A DNA stretch of 56,864 bases from Akkermansiaceae bacterium (GTDB lineage Bacteria > Verrucomicrobiota > Verrucomicrobiia > Verrucomicrobiales > Akkermansiaceae): contig CAIXKE010000077.1 in NCBI GenBank assembly GCA_903919975.1, positions 1 through 56,864 on the forward strand, given 5' to 3'. A program made the position numbers and the translations under genes. Below the pieces are notes generated by a model. That model was given only the letters and a program-made list of their open reading frames with translations, was not told the DNA's origin and made no database searches. Positions 1 through 9,095 of this stretch are shown here, piece by piece. Position 1 is the stretch's first letter. Each line of letters begins with the position of its first letter.

Positions 1-118
1 CGGAGCGCGTGCATTTTGCGCGCTGCTGGATGACGGACATACTGTCCGGCGAGTCGCTTTGCAGAAGACGGGTGACAGAATGTCCCCCATCCGACAGCCG
101 ACAGAATGTCGGCGCTCC
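1..118 (+). repeat. Dispersed hairpin repeat, family A, copy 1
   Basis: This is the first of five copies of a roughly 118 bp intergenic repeat that begins CGGAGCGCG and ends CGGCGCTCC, so its ends are themselves complementary. It contains several short hairpins, including GCGCG..CGCGC, GGACATactgTCC (slightly degraded here) and CCGACAGAATGTCGG. The copy starts at the window edge, so its true left end is not visible. It is in direct tandem with copy 2, separated by only 4 bp. Confidence 0.9.
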
Positions 119-122
119 ATGA

Positions 123-240
123 CGGAGCGCGTGCATTCTGCGCGCTGCTGGATGACGGACATGCTGTCCGGCGAGTCACTACGCAAATGACGGGTGACAG
201 AATGTCCCCTGTCCGGCAGCCGACAGAATATCGGCGTTCC
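123..240 (+). repeat. Dispersed hairpin repeat, family A, copy 2
   Basis: Second tandem copy of the family A repeat. The order of hairpin modules is the same as in copy 1, with point differences (for example ACAGAATATCGG in place of ACAGAATGTCGG near the right end). It is followed at about 275 by CGAATCCTTAAATGCATT, related to the CGAATCCTTAACGGCATT arm that follows copy 3 near 22220. The rest of 241-372 shows no gene and leads into the 3' end of argH. Confidence 0.9.
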
Positions 241-372
241 TTTCGCTCGCATCAAGAATCGGACTGGTCAGATCGAATCCTTAAATGCATTGGGCTTCAG
301 TCGGCGAGTCTTGTGGCAAGCGGCATCGCAACCCAACAAACTCAGCACGTACCCCCTCTGTGATTTTTGCGA

Positions 373-1728
373 CTAACCAATCAATCTCACCCATTTCGAA
401 ATCTCCGCCTTGACATTGGAAATCGACGGCGCACCTGGATTGGTGCGGGCGGCGAGAGCCGTTTCGAGCGAGAACACATCCTTAGCATCCGGCCCGTAGG
501 CGGGATCTATCTCCGCCAAATCAAGCTCGTTCAGCGGCGTCTTTGTCGCAATCGCCACGGCGACCGCTTTCCCGACAATCTCGTGAGCATGACGAAACGG
601 CACGCCTTTTTTCACCAGATAATCGGCAAGATCCGTCGCAAGCAACATCGGATCGGCCGCGGCAGCGCGGCAGTTTTCTTCGCGCAATTCCATAGCGGAA
701 ATCATCTCGGTGTTTACCGCGAGGATCAACCGCAGTGTGTCCACCGAGTCAAACAAGGGCGGTTTGTCTTCCTGCAGGTCGCGGTTGTATGTGAGCGGCA
801 GGCCTTTGACGGCGATGAGAAGATTCATCAAATTCCCCACCAATCGGCCGGTCTTGCCGCGTGTGAGTTCGCAAACATCCGGGTTTTTCTTCTGCGGCAT
901 CAACGACGAACCGGTCGTGTGCGCATCGGAAAGCGAGGCAAACGCAAACTCGGCCGTGCACCACAAAATCAAATCTTCACTCAGCCGCGAAAGATGCACC
1001 CCGCAGAGCGAAATCACAAATAACACCTCGGCGATGTAGTCCCGATCCGCAATGGCATCCATCGAGTTGTGGGTCACACCATCGAAGCCAAGCTCAGCAG
1101 CGATGGCGCGGCGGTCGAGATTGATCGTCGAGCCGGCAAGAGCGCCGGACCCGAGCGGGGAAATGTTCAGCCTCTTGCGCGCATCCACGAGACGGGATTT
1201 GTCGCGCTCGAGCATCTCAACGTAAGCCAGGAAATGGTGACCGGCGGTAACCGGTTGGCCGCGCTGCAAGTGGGTGTAGCCCGGAATCACAGTGGCCGCG
1301 TATTTTTCCGCACGGTCGAGCAGGGCGTTTTGCAGCCCGGTAAGCGCCGTTAGAATTCCGTCGATTTCCGTGCGTGCGTAAAGCCGGGTATCGGTCGCAA
1401 CTTGGTCGTTACGCGAGCGAGCGGTGTGAAGTTTCGCGCCGGCCGCGCCAATCCGGCGGGTCAGCTCGGACTCGATATTCATGTGGATGTCCTCAAGCGA
1501 CGTCTTGAACTCGAATTTTCCAGCCTCAATGTCCGCGAGGATTTCCTTCAGACCGGATTCAATCTGAGAAAACTCCTCTTCCGTCAGCAGTCCGATGTTT
1601 TTCTGAGCCCGTGCATGGGCGATCGACCCGGCGATGTCGTGCGGGAACAAACGCCAGTCATACGAAATGGATTCGCCGAATTGCTGAACAAGTGACGAAG
1701 TATCTTGGGAGAAGCGGCCTTTCCACAT
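373..1728 (-). CDS. argH: Argininosuccinate lyase
   Basis: Predicted to split argininosuccinate into arginine and fumarate, the last step of arginine synthesis, in the cytoplasm as a homotetramer. The 451-residue length is normal for the family. The start MWKGRFSQ is typical of ArgH, TARSRNDQVATD carries the substrate-binding segment, and GSSLMPQKKNPD is the fumarase/aspartase superfamily signature with the catalytic serine loop. No other arginine genes are adjacent. The gene reads away from the DUF5069 gene, so 1729-1911 is a shared divergent promoter region. Confidence 0.97.
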   Translation of the reverse strand: MWKGRFSQDTSSLVQQFGESISYDWRLFPHDIAGSIAHARAQKNIGLLTEEEFSQIESGLKEILADIEAGKFEFKTSLEDIHMNIESELTRRIGAAGAKLHTARSRNDQVATDTRLYARTEIDGILTALTGLQNALLDRAEKYAATVIPGYTHLQRGQPVTAGHHFLAYVEMLERDKSRLVDARKRLNISPLGSGALAGSTINLDRRAIAAELGFDGVTHNSMDAIADRDYIAEVLFVISLCGVHLSRLSEDLILWCTAEFAFASLSDAHTTGSSLMPQKKNPDVCELTRGKTGRLVGNLMNLLIAVKGLPLTYNRDLQEDKPPLFDSVDTLRLILAVNTEMISAMELREENCRAAAADPMLLATDLADYLVKKGVPFRHAHEIVGKAVAVAIATKTPLNELDLAEIDPAYGPDAKDVFSLETALAARTNPGAPSISNVKAEISKWVRLIG

Positions 1729-1911
1729 AGCGGTTGTGAGCGTTTGGATGAAATTTTCCCGCGCGGATTGCGCGACGCGGGTGATTTGAACCTGAACCCG
1801 GCCAGATGAAACGCGAAAATTTCATGAATCGGCGATCTCTCTTTGCAATTCCCTCATTTTGCATGATGTCTTCGGCGTGGCGTATCCGTCACCAAACCAC
1901 CCTAACTCACC

Positions 1912-2358
1912 ATGATGACCCAAATTGTCCCCTTGATCAGCTCCGGCACTACCGGCCCACTAGGCGTTCTCCACCTGCCGCGCCTTTGGCAAAAAGCCTC
2001 GCTCGGTGCAGCCGGCAAGCTCCATCCGGACTATCCGTCCTGCGGCCAAGGCTATGATCAAATGGTTCTCGATGGCCTCGGCATTGAAAAACCCGCCTTT
2101 GTGAGCTTCATCGCCGATAGCAAACCGAGCTATTCACAGCTCGAATCCTGGATCCTCGCCCAATCCGGCGGGGCCCTCGACACCGCCGCCGTCGCAAAAT
2201 TAAATGCCGCCATCACCGGCTACATCCACACCGATGCCATCCGCACCACCATCCTCGGCACCTGCGGGATCCCGGACGATGGCAAGATCCTCGACGCGAT
2301 CAATCTCAATAACCTCGACGACTGGCAGAGCTTTCACCAGCAAGTGATCGTCGGATAG
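1912..2358 (+). CDS. DUF5069 domain protein
   Basis: A 148-residue soluble protein that matches, by overall pattern, the DUF5069 family seen mainly in Planctomycetes and Verrucomicrobia. No function is known. Visible landmarks are an N-terminal LPRLWQKA segment, HPDYPSCGQGYDQMVLDGLG, and a C-terminal DDWQSFHQ. There are no signal peptide or membrane segments. Two ATG codons lie side by side (1912 and 1915) and either may be used. It is monocistronic, divergent from argH, and ends just before a strong hairpin at 2369-2397. Confidence 0.8.
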   Translation: MMTQIVPLISSGTTGPLGVLHLPRLWQKASLGAAGKLHPDYPSCGQGYDQMVLDGLGIEKPAFVSFIADSKPSYSQLESWILAQSGGALDTAAVAKLNAAITGYIHTDAIRTTILGTCGIPDDGKILDAINLNNLDDWQSFHQQVIVG

Positions 2359-2368
2359 TTTGAGCGAC

Positions 2369-2397
2369 GGCCCCTCATCCAGCGAGCATGAGGGGCC
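2369..2397. terminator. Bidirectional hairpin terminator candidate
   Basis: A perfect 10 bp stem (GGCCCCTCAT / ATGAGGGGCC) closes a 9 nt loop. It sits between the convergent ends of the DUF5069 gene and ctaA. There is no clean T-run on the plus side, so termination strength is uncertain; the position between convergent genes is the main support. Confidence 0.6.
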
Positions 2398-2428
2398 ATC
2401 ATCCCTTGTTTCTCAAAAAAACAGCGCC

Positions 2429-3421
2429 TCAGGCCCTCCGTAGGCCGAAAAGCCACAGCCAGATGAAAGTCAACAATACCGCCGCAAGTCCGACATGCAG
2501 GACTTGGACCCACGAATAAATGTGAATTTGAGACATCACGACCCCCAGCAGCATCTGCGCGAGCACGATTCCAAGCACGGTCTTTTCCACCTTGCCGACA
2601 CCGCCTTCACGGTGCTTCGCCGAGAGCAGCCATGCCCATAGCGTCGCTCCAAAAACGACCCAGGAAAAACTCCGGTGGATCAGGTATTTCCACGAATCCT
2701 CCAGTTCTCCGATCCAACTGGAACGCGGTGAATTGGTGTGAAATTTTGCGAGCTCATCGGTCATTTCCCTCACCTGCGCGCCTATGACACCTTCAAAAAG
2801 TGTGGCCGCTAACAATACGACCACCGCCAGCCGGAGCTTCGCCAACGCCGCAGGCGGCATACTCACGCGCCATGGCGTATCGGTGCCACGCCACGCGCAA
2901 TAAACGAGCATGCCGGTAAGCGCCATCGCCAACGCCAGGTGAGTGGTTAGAACCCCGGGTTTAAGCCCGCTATATACCACCCGCGCGCCCATCCACGCAT
3001 TGATCAGCACCACCACCAAAGAACCGAATGCCATCCAGAAAACCAAGGGCCGTTTCCCCCTCTGCCAGAATGCCGCGATGAACGTGGCCAAGGAGAAAAA
3101 ACCCACCGGCAAACTGCACAGACGGTTGAAAAACTCGGTCCAAACATGCCGCGGATTGAATTCCGAACGGAGACTTTCCTCTGTGATCGTTGCTGGATCG
3201 CGCCCCAGCCGTTCCGCTTTTTTCTGAAACCGCTCGATTGGAAGTTTATCGAAATCCACTTGATCCACCGAAGTCGGCGGAATCATGCAACCCCAACAGG
3301 TCGGCCAATCCGGACAGCCCATTCCGGAACCGGTCACCCGGACGACTGCGCCAACGAACATCAGGAACAACACCGAGATCAATGCTGCCACCGAAAGCTT
3401 CTGAAATCGATTCATCGCCAT
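2429..3421 (-). CDS. ctaA: Heme A synthase, COX15/CtaA family
   Basis: Predicted membrane enzyme that oxidises the methyl group of heme O to make heme A for aa3-type cytochrome oxidase. About eight hydrophobic segments are visible. Family histidines can be seen in HVWTEFFNRL, TTHLALA, HRSFSW and HVGLA, and the first helix is followed by the cysteine-bearing GSGMGCPDWPTCWGC segment. The frame stays open into the porin gene upstream. I place the start at 3421 (MAMNRFQKL, about 330 residues) because that puts the first membrane helix near the N-terminus; 3415 or 3433 are alternatives. It lies downstream of the porin on the same strand, but no other oxidase genes are near. Confidence 0.9.
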   Translation of the reverse strand: MAMNRFQKLSVAALISVLFLMFVGAVVRVTGSGMGCPDWPTCWGCMIPPTSVDQVDFDKLPIERFQKKAERLGRDPATITEESLRSEFNPRHVWTEFFNRLCSLPVGFFSLATFIAAFWQRGKRPLVFWMAFGSLVVVLINAWMGARVVYSGLKPGVLTTHLALAMALTGMLVYCAWRGTDTPWRVSMPPAALAKLRLAVVVLLAATLFEGVIGAQVREMTDELAKFHTNSPRSSWIGELEDSWKYLIHRSFSWVVFGATLWAWLLSAKHREGGVGKVEKTVLGIVLAQMLLGVVMSQIHIYSWVQVLHVGLAAVLLTFIWLWLFGLRRA

Positions 3422-3503
3422 GCGCGGAACCATGTGTCGTGCGAGAGATAATTCCAGTGAAAACTCGCAGCAACGCCTAAGATTCGAGATTTTGATCGGA
3501 ACA

Positions 3504-4733
3504 TCAGAACAGAATCCGAATCCCTGCCAACCAAGTCCAGCCATTGAAATCACCACCATCGGGCCCACCATCAAGATGACTGTATTTAACCCCCGACATG
3601 AGCTTGAGTCGGTGCCCTTCAACGTAGTAATTCGCCCCAACGTAGCCGGCGAAATAGGAATCACCTTTTTTATCTTTCGACCCTGGAGAAAGTGCTTCGT
3701 AGCGGATGGGTAGGATTACGCCATTTTCATCCGAGCTGCACGCATACTCGAAGGTGGTGATCAATTGCAGTTTTTTCGTGAACGAATAAGTCGGCATCGC
3801 AGAGAACCCGCAAACATCCGCCCTGCCATTCACACCGTCCCCCCAAAGAAACTCTGTCGTCAGACCCAAGGGACCATCGGCCAACTCATTGGAAATCGAT
3901 ATGCATTTCGCGTATAAAGGCGAGGTCAGGCATGCGTCCGTTTCAGAAAAACCAGGTTCAGTATTGTGAAGAATTTGGGCTTTTACTTCAGCAAGATCGA
4001 ATGAGGATCTCTTTGTGTAATTGTAGCCGAGCTTGGCGAGAATCATCGCGCCGCCATTGAAATCCGGCAGCTCGTCTTGGCGGTCATTACTAAAGACGCC
4101 CAAGTAGTAGAGCCAGCCGCCCGCAATGCCATTGCCACAAACCCATGCACCGGTGAGCTCACCGCCGTAGAACATATTTCCGAGGGCCGTGCGCTCGAAG
4201 GGCAAAAATTCAAATGAGGAATATTCCTGCTCACGATTGAATTTCAGCTCGCTCTTTCCAGCCGAAAGATGGAACGCATCACTGTGAGTATAGGTGAAAT
4301 AAGTTTCCGGTGTGCGCTTGTAAACCCGTGGCGAAAAATCCGGATAGAGATCGATCAGATTAAGAAATGTCATCTTTTCAAACAATCGGCCTTTCAGCCC
4401 CATACGAAACCGGCGAACCTCGATGTTGCCCCAAGCCAAGTCATCGGGCATATTCATGGTGCCGAATTTCCCGGAATCATCAGAGCCGTATGCGTATTGT
4501 GTCTGAAGTTGACCGATGAACTTCAACTCTTGCAGCCAAGGATTCTCCGCATTTTTGTAAAGCATCGGCACCGACATAAACCGGTCAAATGCGGAGCCTT
4601 CCGTGAGTTTTCCGACGAGTATGCCGGTGGCTGGTGCGGCAGCCGCTTCGGCGGGGGCGGTTTCAGCGAAACCCAAGCCCGAAAATACCGCGCCGGTAAA
4701 GAGCAGCGCGATCGTGGTGATAGGCGATGTCAT
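3504..4733 (-). CDS. Phosphate-selective porin O/P-like outer membrane protein
   Basis: A 409-residue exported protein. The start MTSPITTIALLFTGAVFSG begins a clear signal peptide with likely cleavage after GFA. The body is rich in alternating aromatic/polar strands (TYFTYTHSDAFHLSAGK, YFAGYVGANYYVEGHRLKL) and ends in an aromatic residue (GIRILF), typical of outer-membrane beta-barrels. The RRFRMGLKGRLFEKMTF segment and SAGKSELKF resemble the OprP/OprO porin family. Substrate preference cannot be read from sequence; phosphate is only the family label. An upstream in-frame ATG at 4763 would put charged residues before the signal, so 4733 is preferred. Several cysteine pairs (CGNG, CLTSPLYAKC) are unusual for a porin. 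Confidence 0.8.
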   Translation of the reverse strand: MTSPITTIALLFTGAVFSGLGFAETAPAEAAAAPATGILVGKLTEGSAFDRFMSVPMLYKNAENPWLQELKFIGQLQTQYAYGSDDSGKFGTMNMPDDLAWGNIEVRRFRMGLKGRLFEKMTFLNLIDLYPDFSPRVYKRTPETYFTYTHSDAFHLSAGKSELKFNREQEYSSFEFLPFERTALGNMFYGGELTGAWVCGNGIAGGWLYYLGVFSNDRQDELPDFNGGAMILAKLGYNYTKRSSFDLAEVKAQILHNTEPGFSETDACLTSPLYAKCISISNELADGPLGLTTEFLWGDGVNGRADVCGFSAMPTYSFTKKLQLITTFEYACSSDENGVILPIRYEALSPGSKDKKGDSYFAGYVGANYYVEGHRLKLMSGVKYSHLDGGPDGGDFNGWTWLAGIRILF

Positions 4734-4873
4734 GAATGAACGCCGTTGTTCCCCTTCCCCCACGTTTGCGGCAAGTCAGGAGCAACCGATGCAAAGCATG
4801 TGATTCAATAGGGTCAGCGAGTCATTTGGAACATGATGCGTGGCATCATACGGCGGGGGCGATACATGATCAT

Positions 4874-4976
4874 GGAGGGGCGAAACGTGTTCGCCCTGAC
4901 CATGTGGGTCATTGAAAAGCGCTTCGCTCACCTCATTGGCTTTTCATGGACATCGGCGGAGATGTTCCGCCCTTCC
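4874..4976 (-). repeat. Dispersed hairpin repeat, family B, copy 1
   Basis: Read on the minus strand this begins GGCGGAACATcTCCGCC, continues through GTCCATGAAAAGCCAATGAG and GTGAGCGAAGCGC, and ends CATGGTCAGGGCGAA..TTCGCCCCTCC. The same order occurs at 23867-23970 and 41451-41537. Each part can form a short hairpin. It fills most of the gap between the porin start and the end of guaA and may act as the guaA transcript end. Confidence 0.85.
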
Positions 4977-4986
4977 GTGTTCTTAA

Positions 4987-6510
4987 TCACTCCCACTCGA
5001 TGCTGGCCGGCGGCTTGGTCGAGACGTCGTAGAGCACGCGGTTGATGCCTTTCACTTCATTGAGAATGCGGTGGCTGGTCTCGCGCAGGATTTGATAGGG
5101 TAGCTCCACCCAGTCGGCGGTCATCGCATCTTCGGATATCACGGCGCGCAGGGAAATCGCCCACTCATAACTGCGTTCGTCGCCTTTGACGCCCACGGTT
5201 TTTACCGGGATGAGGCCCGCATAGGCCTGCCAGACGCGGTCATACCAACTGTGTTCCTTGAGCTTGCCGATGAAAATCGCGTCGCACTCGCGGATGATGC
5301 GCAAGCGGTCCAGCGTGATGACGCCGGGGCAACGCACGGCCAAACCGGGACCTGGAAACGGGTGGCGATGGAGAATATCATGTGGAATCCCGAGCGATGC
5401 ACCGAGTGCGCGAACTTCGTCTTTGAAAAACTCCGCCAATGGCTCAAGGACCTTGCCCTGCGCCTGCAATTCGAGAATCCGATCCACCCGATTGTGGTGA
5501 GTCTTGATTTTCGAGGCCTTGGACTTCGCGTTCGAGGCACTCTCGATGACGTCCGGATAGAGCGTTCCCTGGGCGAGCATCTCGGCATTGCCGACGGAAT
5601 CCCAGAACACATCGATGAACAAATTGCCAATGATAACCCGCTTCTTCTCTGGATCATCCACACCGTCTAAAGCAGTTAGAAAGCGCTCCGCACAATCGAC
5701 CGTTTCAATGGGCACGCCCATGCGGTGGAAATTGCTGCGAACTTCCTCGCCCTCGTCCTTCCGCATCAGTCCGTGATCGACGAAAATCGCCCGCACATTT
5801 GCGCCGGCCTCGTGCAATAAGACGGCAAGCACAGTGCTGTCCACTCCGCCGGAAACACCACAGACAATTTGTTTGCCCGCCACTTTTTCGCGGATGCCAT
5901 CGATGATCTCACGCTTCAAATCATCGATGCGGAACGGCAACAGATTTTTCGCATTGAGCAGGAAATTGTGGAGAATCCTCAACCCCTCGTGGCTGTGAGT
6001 CACTTCCGGGTGAAATTGAATGCCGTAAAAAAGGTCGTTCCACTTCAGGGAAACCGGTGTGCCATGCTGGTTGCTCGCAATCACCTTGGCCCCTTCAGGC
6101 AGGATTTTCACGGTGTCCGAGTGACTCATCCAGACTTGCGACGAAGCGGAAACCCCCTCGTAAAGTCCGGTGCATTCCGCCGGGAACAAATTCGCCGGAC
6201 CATATTCGCGGCGATTGCTCGCTTCGACGCTGCCGCCGAACTTGATGTTGAGCAGTTGCATGCCGTAGCAAACACCGAGCACCGGCACTTGAAATGCCTT
6301 GAGCGCATCAAAATCAAGATCCGGCGCGTCCACCTCGCTCGTACTCTTCGGACCGCCTGAGAGAATAATAGCTCCGGGTTTCCCGATATACGGAAAATCC
6401 TCGATGGCATACAGTTTGGCGAAAAATCCCAGTTCGCGCACACGGCGGACAATCAACTGGGTGTATTGGGAGCCGAAATCGATGACGGCGACGTGGTTGG
6501 AATCATGCAT
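4987..6510 (-). CDS. guaA: GMP synthase (glutamine-hydrolysing)
   Basis: Converts XMP to GMP with ATP and glutamine. The 507 residues hold an N-terminal class I glutamine amidotransferase domain (nucleophile C81 in GVCYGMQLL, histidine in FHPEVTHS), an ATP-pyrophosphatase domain with the P-loop GVSGGVDST, and the C-terminal dimerisation domain ending in the usual KPPASIEWE. Length and domain order are standard. It follows guaB on the same strand 115 bp downstream, so the two steps from IMP to GMP are encoded together. Confidence 0.98.
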   Translation of the reverse strand: MHDSNHVAVIDFGSQYTQLIVRRVRELGFFAKLYAIEDFPYIGKPGAIILSGGPKSTSEVDAPDLDFDALKAFQVPVLGVCYGMQLLNIKFGGSVEASNRREYGPANLFPAECTGLYEGVSASSQVWMSHSDTVKILPEGAKVIASNQHGTPVSLKWNDLFYGIQFHPEVTHSHEGLRILHNFLLNAKNLLPFRIDDLKREIIDGIREKVAGKQIVCGVSGGVDSTVLAVLLHEAGANVRAIFVDHGLMRKDEGEEVRSNFHRMGVPIETVDCAERFLTALDGVDDPEKKRVIIGNLFIDVFWDSVGNAEMLAQGTLYPDVIESASNAKSKASKIKTHHNRVDRILELQAQGKVLEPLAEFFKDEVRALGASLGIPHDILHRHPFPGPGLAVRCPGVITLDRLRIIRECDAIFIGKLKEHSWYDRVWQAYAGLIPVKTVGVKGDERSYEWAISLRAVISEDAMTADWVELPYQILRETSHRILNEVKGINRVLYDVSTKPPASIEWE

Positions 6511-6625
6511 GAGGAAGAAAGTTCTAAATCTTAAATTCTAAATTTGAAAAGGAGAAGAGCCCCCTGATTCACAGCGCGATATTCTTCACTCTTCGTTTAG
6601 AATTTCGTGCTTATGATTTCGTGCT

Positions 6626-8080
6626 TCAGCTGATAGGCTGATAGTTGGTGGGCTCTTCGGTGATGACGATGTCATGGACATGGCTTTCGCGCAGTCCCCC
6701 GGCAGTGATGCGGGTGAATTGCGCCCGCTCGCGAAGCTCCGTTAGGTTGGATGCGCCGACGTATCCCATGCCGGATTTCAAACCGCCCATGAGTTGGAAA
6801 ATCACATCGGATAGCGGACCTTTGTATGGCACCCGGCCTTCTACGCCCTCAGCCACCAGTTTTCCCGAGCTATTCTGGCCGTAGCGATCGCCGGAACCTT
6901 TTTGCATGGCGCCGATCGATCCCATGCCGCGATACGTTTTGAAACGACGTCCTTGGAAATGAACTGTCTGGCCAGGGCTTTCGCGGGTTCCCGCAAGCAG
7001 CGAACCCAACATCACAAGATCGGCTCCTGCGGCAAGCGCCTTGACCACATCCCCGGAATATCGAATTCCGCCGTCCGCAATGACTTTGACACCGTGCTCG
7101 CGGCAATGGTCCGCCACGTTTTGGATCGCCGTGAACTGCGGCATCCCGACCCCGGAAATCACCCGCGTCGTGCAAATCGATCCCGGACCGACGCCCACTT
7201 TCACCGCGTTGGCTCCTGCGGCGACCAAATCGCGCGCGCCCTGTTCGGTCACCACATTGCCTGCCACGACCGGCACGTCGGAAAGACTGCGGAGCTGCCC
7301 GATCACCTTCATCACATGGCGTGTGTGGCCGGTGGCAGCGTCGATAAACAAGGCATCCGCCCCGGCTTCGATCAGCATTTTCGCACGGTCCACACAATCA
7401 GGACCGACGCCCACGGCCGCGCCGCAACGGAGACGGCCATTCCCGTCCTTGGCCGCCGTGGTGTACATGATGCGCTTCTCGATATCCGAGCCGGTGATCA
7501 ATCCCGCAAGTCTGCCATCGGCATGCACCAAGGGCAGTTTCTCGATCCGGTTTTGATATAGAATCCGCCGCGCGTCCTCCAAGCTCGTGGTTGGCGGGGC
7601 GGTGATCAACTTGCCGATCGGCGTCATCACATCGGCCACTTTCGCATCCTGCCGCTCAAGGTAGCGGATGTCACGCCCGGTGACCATGCCCTCAAGATGG
7701 CCATCGGCATCAATCACGGGAAATCCGGAAAATCCGTTTTTCACCATGATATCCCGCACATGCATGACCGTGTCATGCTTGCTGACCGTCAAAGGCTTCA
7801 AAATCACCGCATTTTCCGAGCGTTTCACCCGGGAAACCATGGCTACTTGCTCATCAATCGGACAAGCCCGGTGAATCACGCCCATGCCGCCCTCGCGGGC
7901 TAAGGCGATCGCCAAATCGTGCTCCGATACGGTGTCCATCGCTGCCGAAACAACCGGCAAAAACAATGGGATACCAGCCGTGATGTGCGTTGAAAGATCT
8001 GCCTCACCGGGCAAAACCGAGCTCATCGCCGGCACCAAAAGCACATCGTCAAATGAAAGTCCTAGGGAAATCTCCGCCAT
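6626..8080 (-). CDS. guaB: IMP dehydrogenase
   Basis: Oxidises IMP to XMP with NAD+, the committed step of guanine nucleotide synthesis. From the ATG at 8080 (MAEISLGLSFDDVLLVP) the protein has 484 residues, the usual length. The frame is open for 32 more codons upstream, but they do not resemble the family. Two CBS domains lie in the insert (about residues 90-210), and the catalytic loop GPGSICTTR contains the nucleophilic cysteine. The C-terminal flap region (YRGMGSIGAM) is intact. It is the first gene of a guaB-guaA unit and diverges from the CbiX gene. Confidence 0.97.
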   Translation of the reverse strand: MAEISLGLSFDDVLLVPAMSSVLPGEADLSTHITAGIPLFLPVVSAAMDTVSEHDLAIALAREGGMGVIHRACPIDEQVAMVSRVKRSENAVILKPLTVSKHDTVMHVRDIMVKNGFSGFPVIDADGHLEGMVTGRDIRYLERQDAKVADVMTPIGKLITAPPTTSLEDARRILYQNRIEKLPLVHADGRLAGLITGSDIEKRIMYTTAAKDGNGRLRCGAAVGVGPDCVDRAKMLIEAGADALFIDAATGHTRHVMKVIGQLRSLSDVPVVAGNVVTEQGARDLVAAGANAVKVGVGPGSICTTRVISGVGMPQFTAIQNVADHCREHGVKVIADGGIRYSGDVVKALAAGADLVMLGSLLAGTRESPGQTVHFQGRRFKTYRGMGSIGAMQKGSGDRYGQNSSGKLVAEGVEGRVPYKGPLSDVIFQLMGGLKSGMGYVGASNLTELRERAQFTRITAGGLRESHVHDIVITEEPTNYQPIS

Positions 8081-8235
8081 GGGGGAATCAATAGAAGAGA
8101 CCTCCCGCGCGCAAGTCCGAATCCGATAAAAAGAACAAAATCCACTCCCAAGCCTGCGCATGCCGACAATTTCCAAAGCAGAAGCATTTTCACCTCGTTT
8201 CTTGCATTCTTGGATAAGCTCGCCAATTTCCCCGC

Positions 8236-9054
8236 ATGTCTATCGCGCCCAAGCCTCACAGCGCCCTTTTGATCGTCGGTCACGGATCCACCGAGAACCC
8301 GGACTCGTCCACGCCCTACTTTGAACATGCCGATGAAATCCGCAGCCGCAGGCTCTTCGCGGAAGTCCATTGCTGCTTCTGGAAGGAAGAACCGTCGATG
8401 CGCGAGGCGCTCTATATGATCGATGCCGATGAAATCTACGTGGTGCCCGATTTCATCAGCGAGGGCTACTTCACCCAGGACGTGATCCCTCGCGAACTGG
8501 AGCTCACCGGACCGACCACCGTGGTGCGCGGAAAAACCCTGCATTATTGCCTACCCGTGGGCGTGCACCGGTCAATGACCGGGCTGATCCTCCACCGAGC
8601 AAAAGAAGTGGCCCCAAACGTAAACCCGGCGGAAACCACCCTGATCATCACCGGCCACGGCACCGGATTGAATCAGAACTCGACCAAAGCGATCCGCGAC
8701 CAAGCGGAGCTCATCGCCGCATCCGGCGCCGGCTACGCCGCCGTGCTCGACGCCTACATGGAAGAACAACCCTTCATCGCCAAATGGGATGAAATGTCGC
8801 AAACTCCGAATGTGATTGTGGTGCCGTTTTTTATATCGGACGGACTGCATTCTTTCCAAGATATCCCGGTACTTTTGGGCATCGAAAACGAGGTTGGCCC
8901 GGCCGCCAGCCAACGCGATGCTTTCCGCCAGAACCCGCACCACCTCCGCGGCAAGACGCTGTTCTACACCTCCGCCATCGGCACCGAACGCTTGATGGCC
9001 GATGTGATCTTGGATCAAATTTCTGATTTTAACAAAGAACACAAATCACTTTAA
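8236..9054 (+). CDS. CbiX/sirohydrochlorin chelatase family protein
   Basis: A 272-residue protein with two chelatase-fold halves, recognisable from the N-terminal LLIVGHGSTENP and the mid-protein LIITGHGTGLN, each presenting the family histidine. FISEGYFTQDVIPREL and FFISDGLHSFQDIPVLLG occupy equivalent places in the two halves, as expected of an internal duplication. CbiX proteins insert cobalt, or in related enzymes iron, into sirohydrochlorin. The metal and tetrapyrrole used here cannot be told from sequence. The next gene, 41 bp downstream, resembles the part that is fused to a CbiX domain in Deinococcus DR2241, so the two products probably work as one complex. No other siroheme or cobalamin genes are nearby. 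Confidence 0.85.
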   Translation: MSIAPKPHSALLIVGHGSTENPDSSTPYFEHADEIRSRRLFAEVHCCFWKEEPSMREALYMIDADEIYVVPDFISEGYFTQDVIPRELELTGPTTVVRGKTLHYCLPVGVHRSMTGLILHRAKEVAPNVNPAETTLIITGHGTGLNQNSTKAIRDQAELIAASGAGYAAVLDAYMEEQPFIAKWDEMSQTPNVIVVPFFISDGLHSFQDIPVLLGIENEVGPAASQRDAFRQNPHHLRGKTLFYTSAIGTERLMADVILDQISDFNKEHKSL

Positions 9055-9095
9055 ATCAAAGATTTGTAATATTATTTAAGAAAACTTAAGCAACT

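Noticed and set aside
1..240. Tandem family A copies considered as a CRISPR array
   Set aside because: Only two units, each 118 bp and internally palindromic, without 25-45 bp repeats and unique spacers, and no cas genes.
8081..8235. Possible cobalamin riboswitch before the CbiX gene
   Set aside because: The 155 bp divergent region is too short for one together with the guaB promoter, and no B12-box-like sequence was seen.
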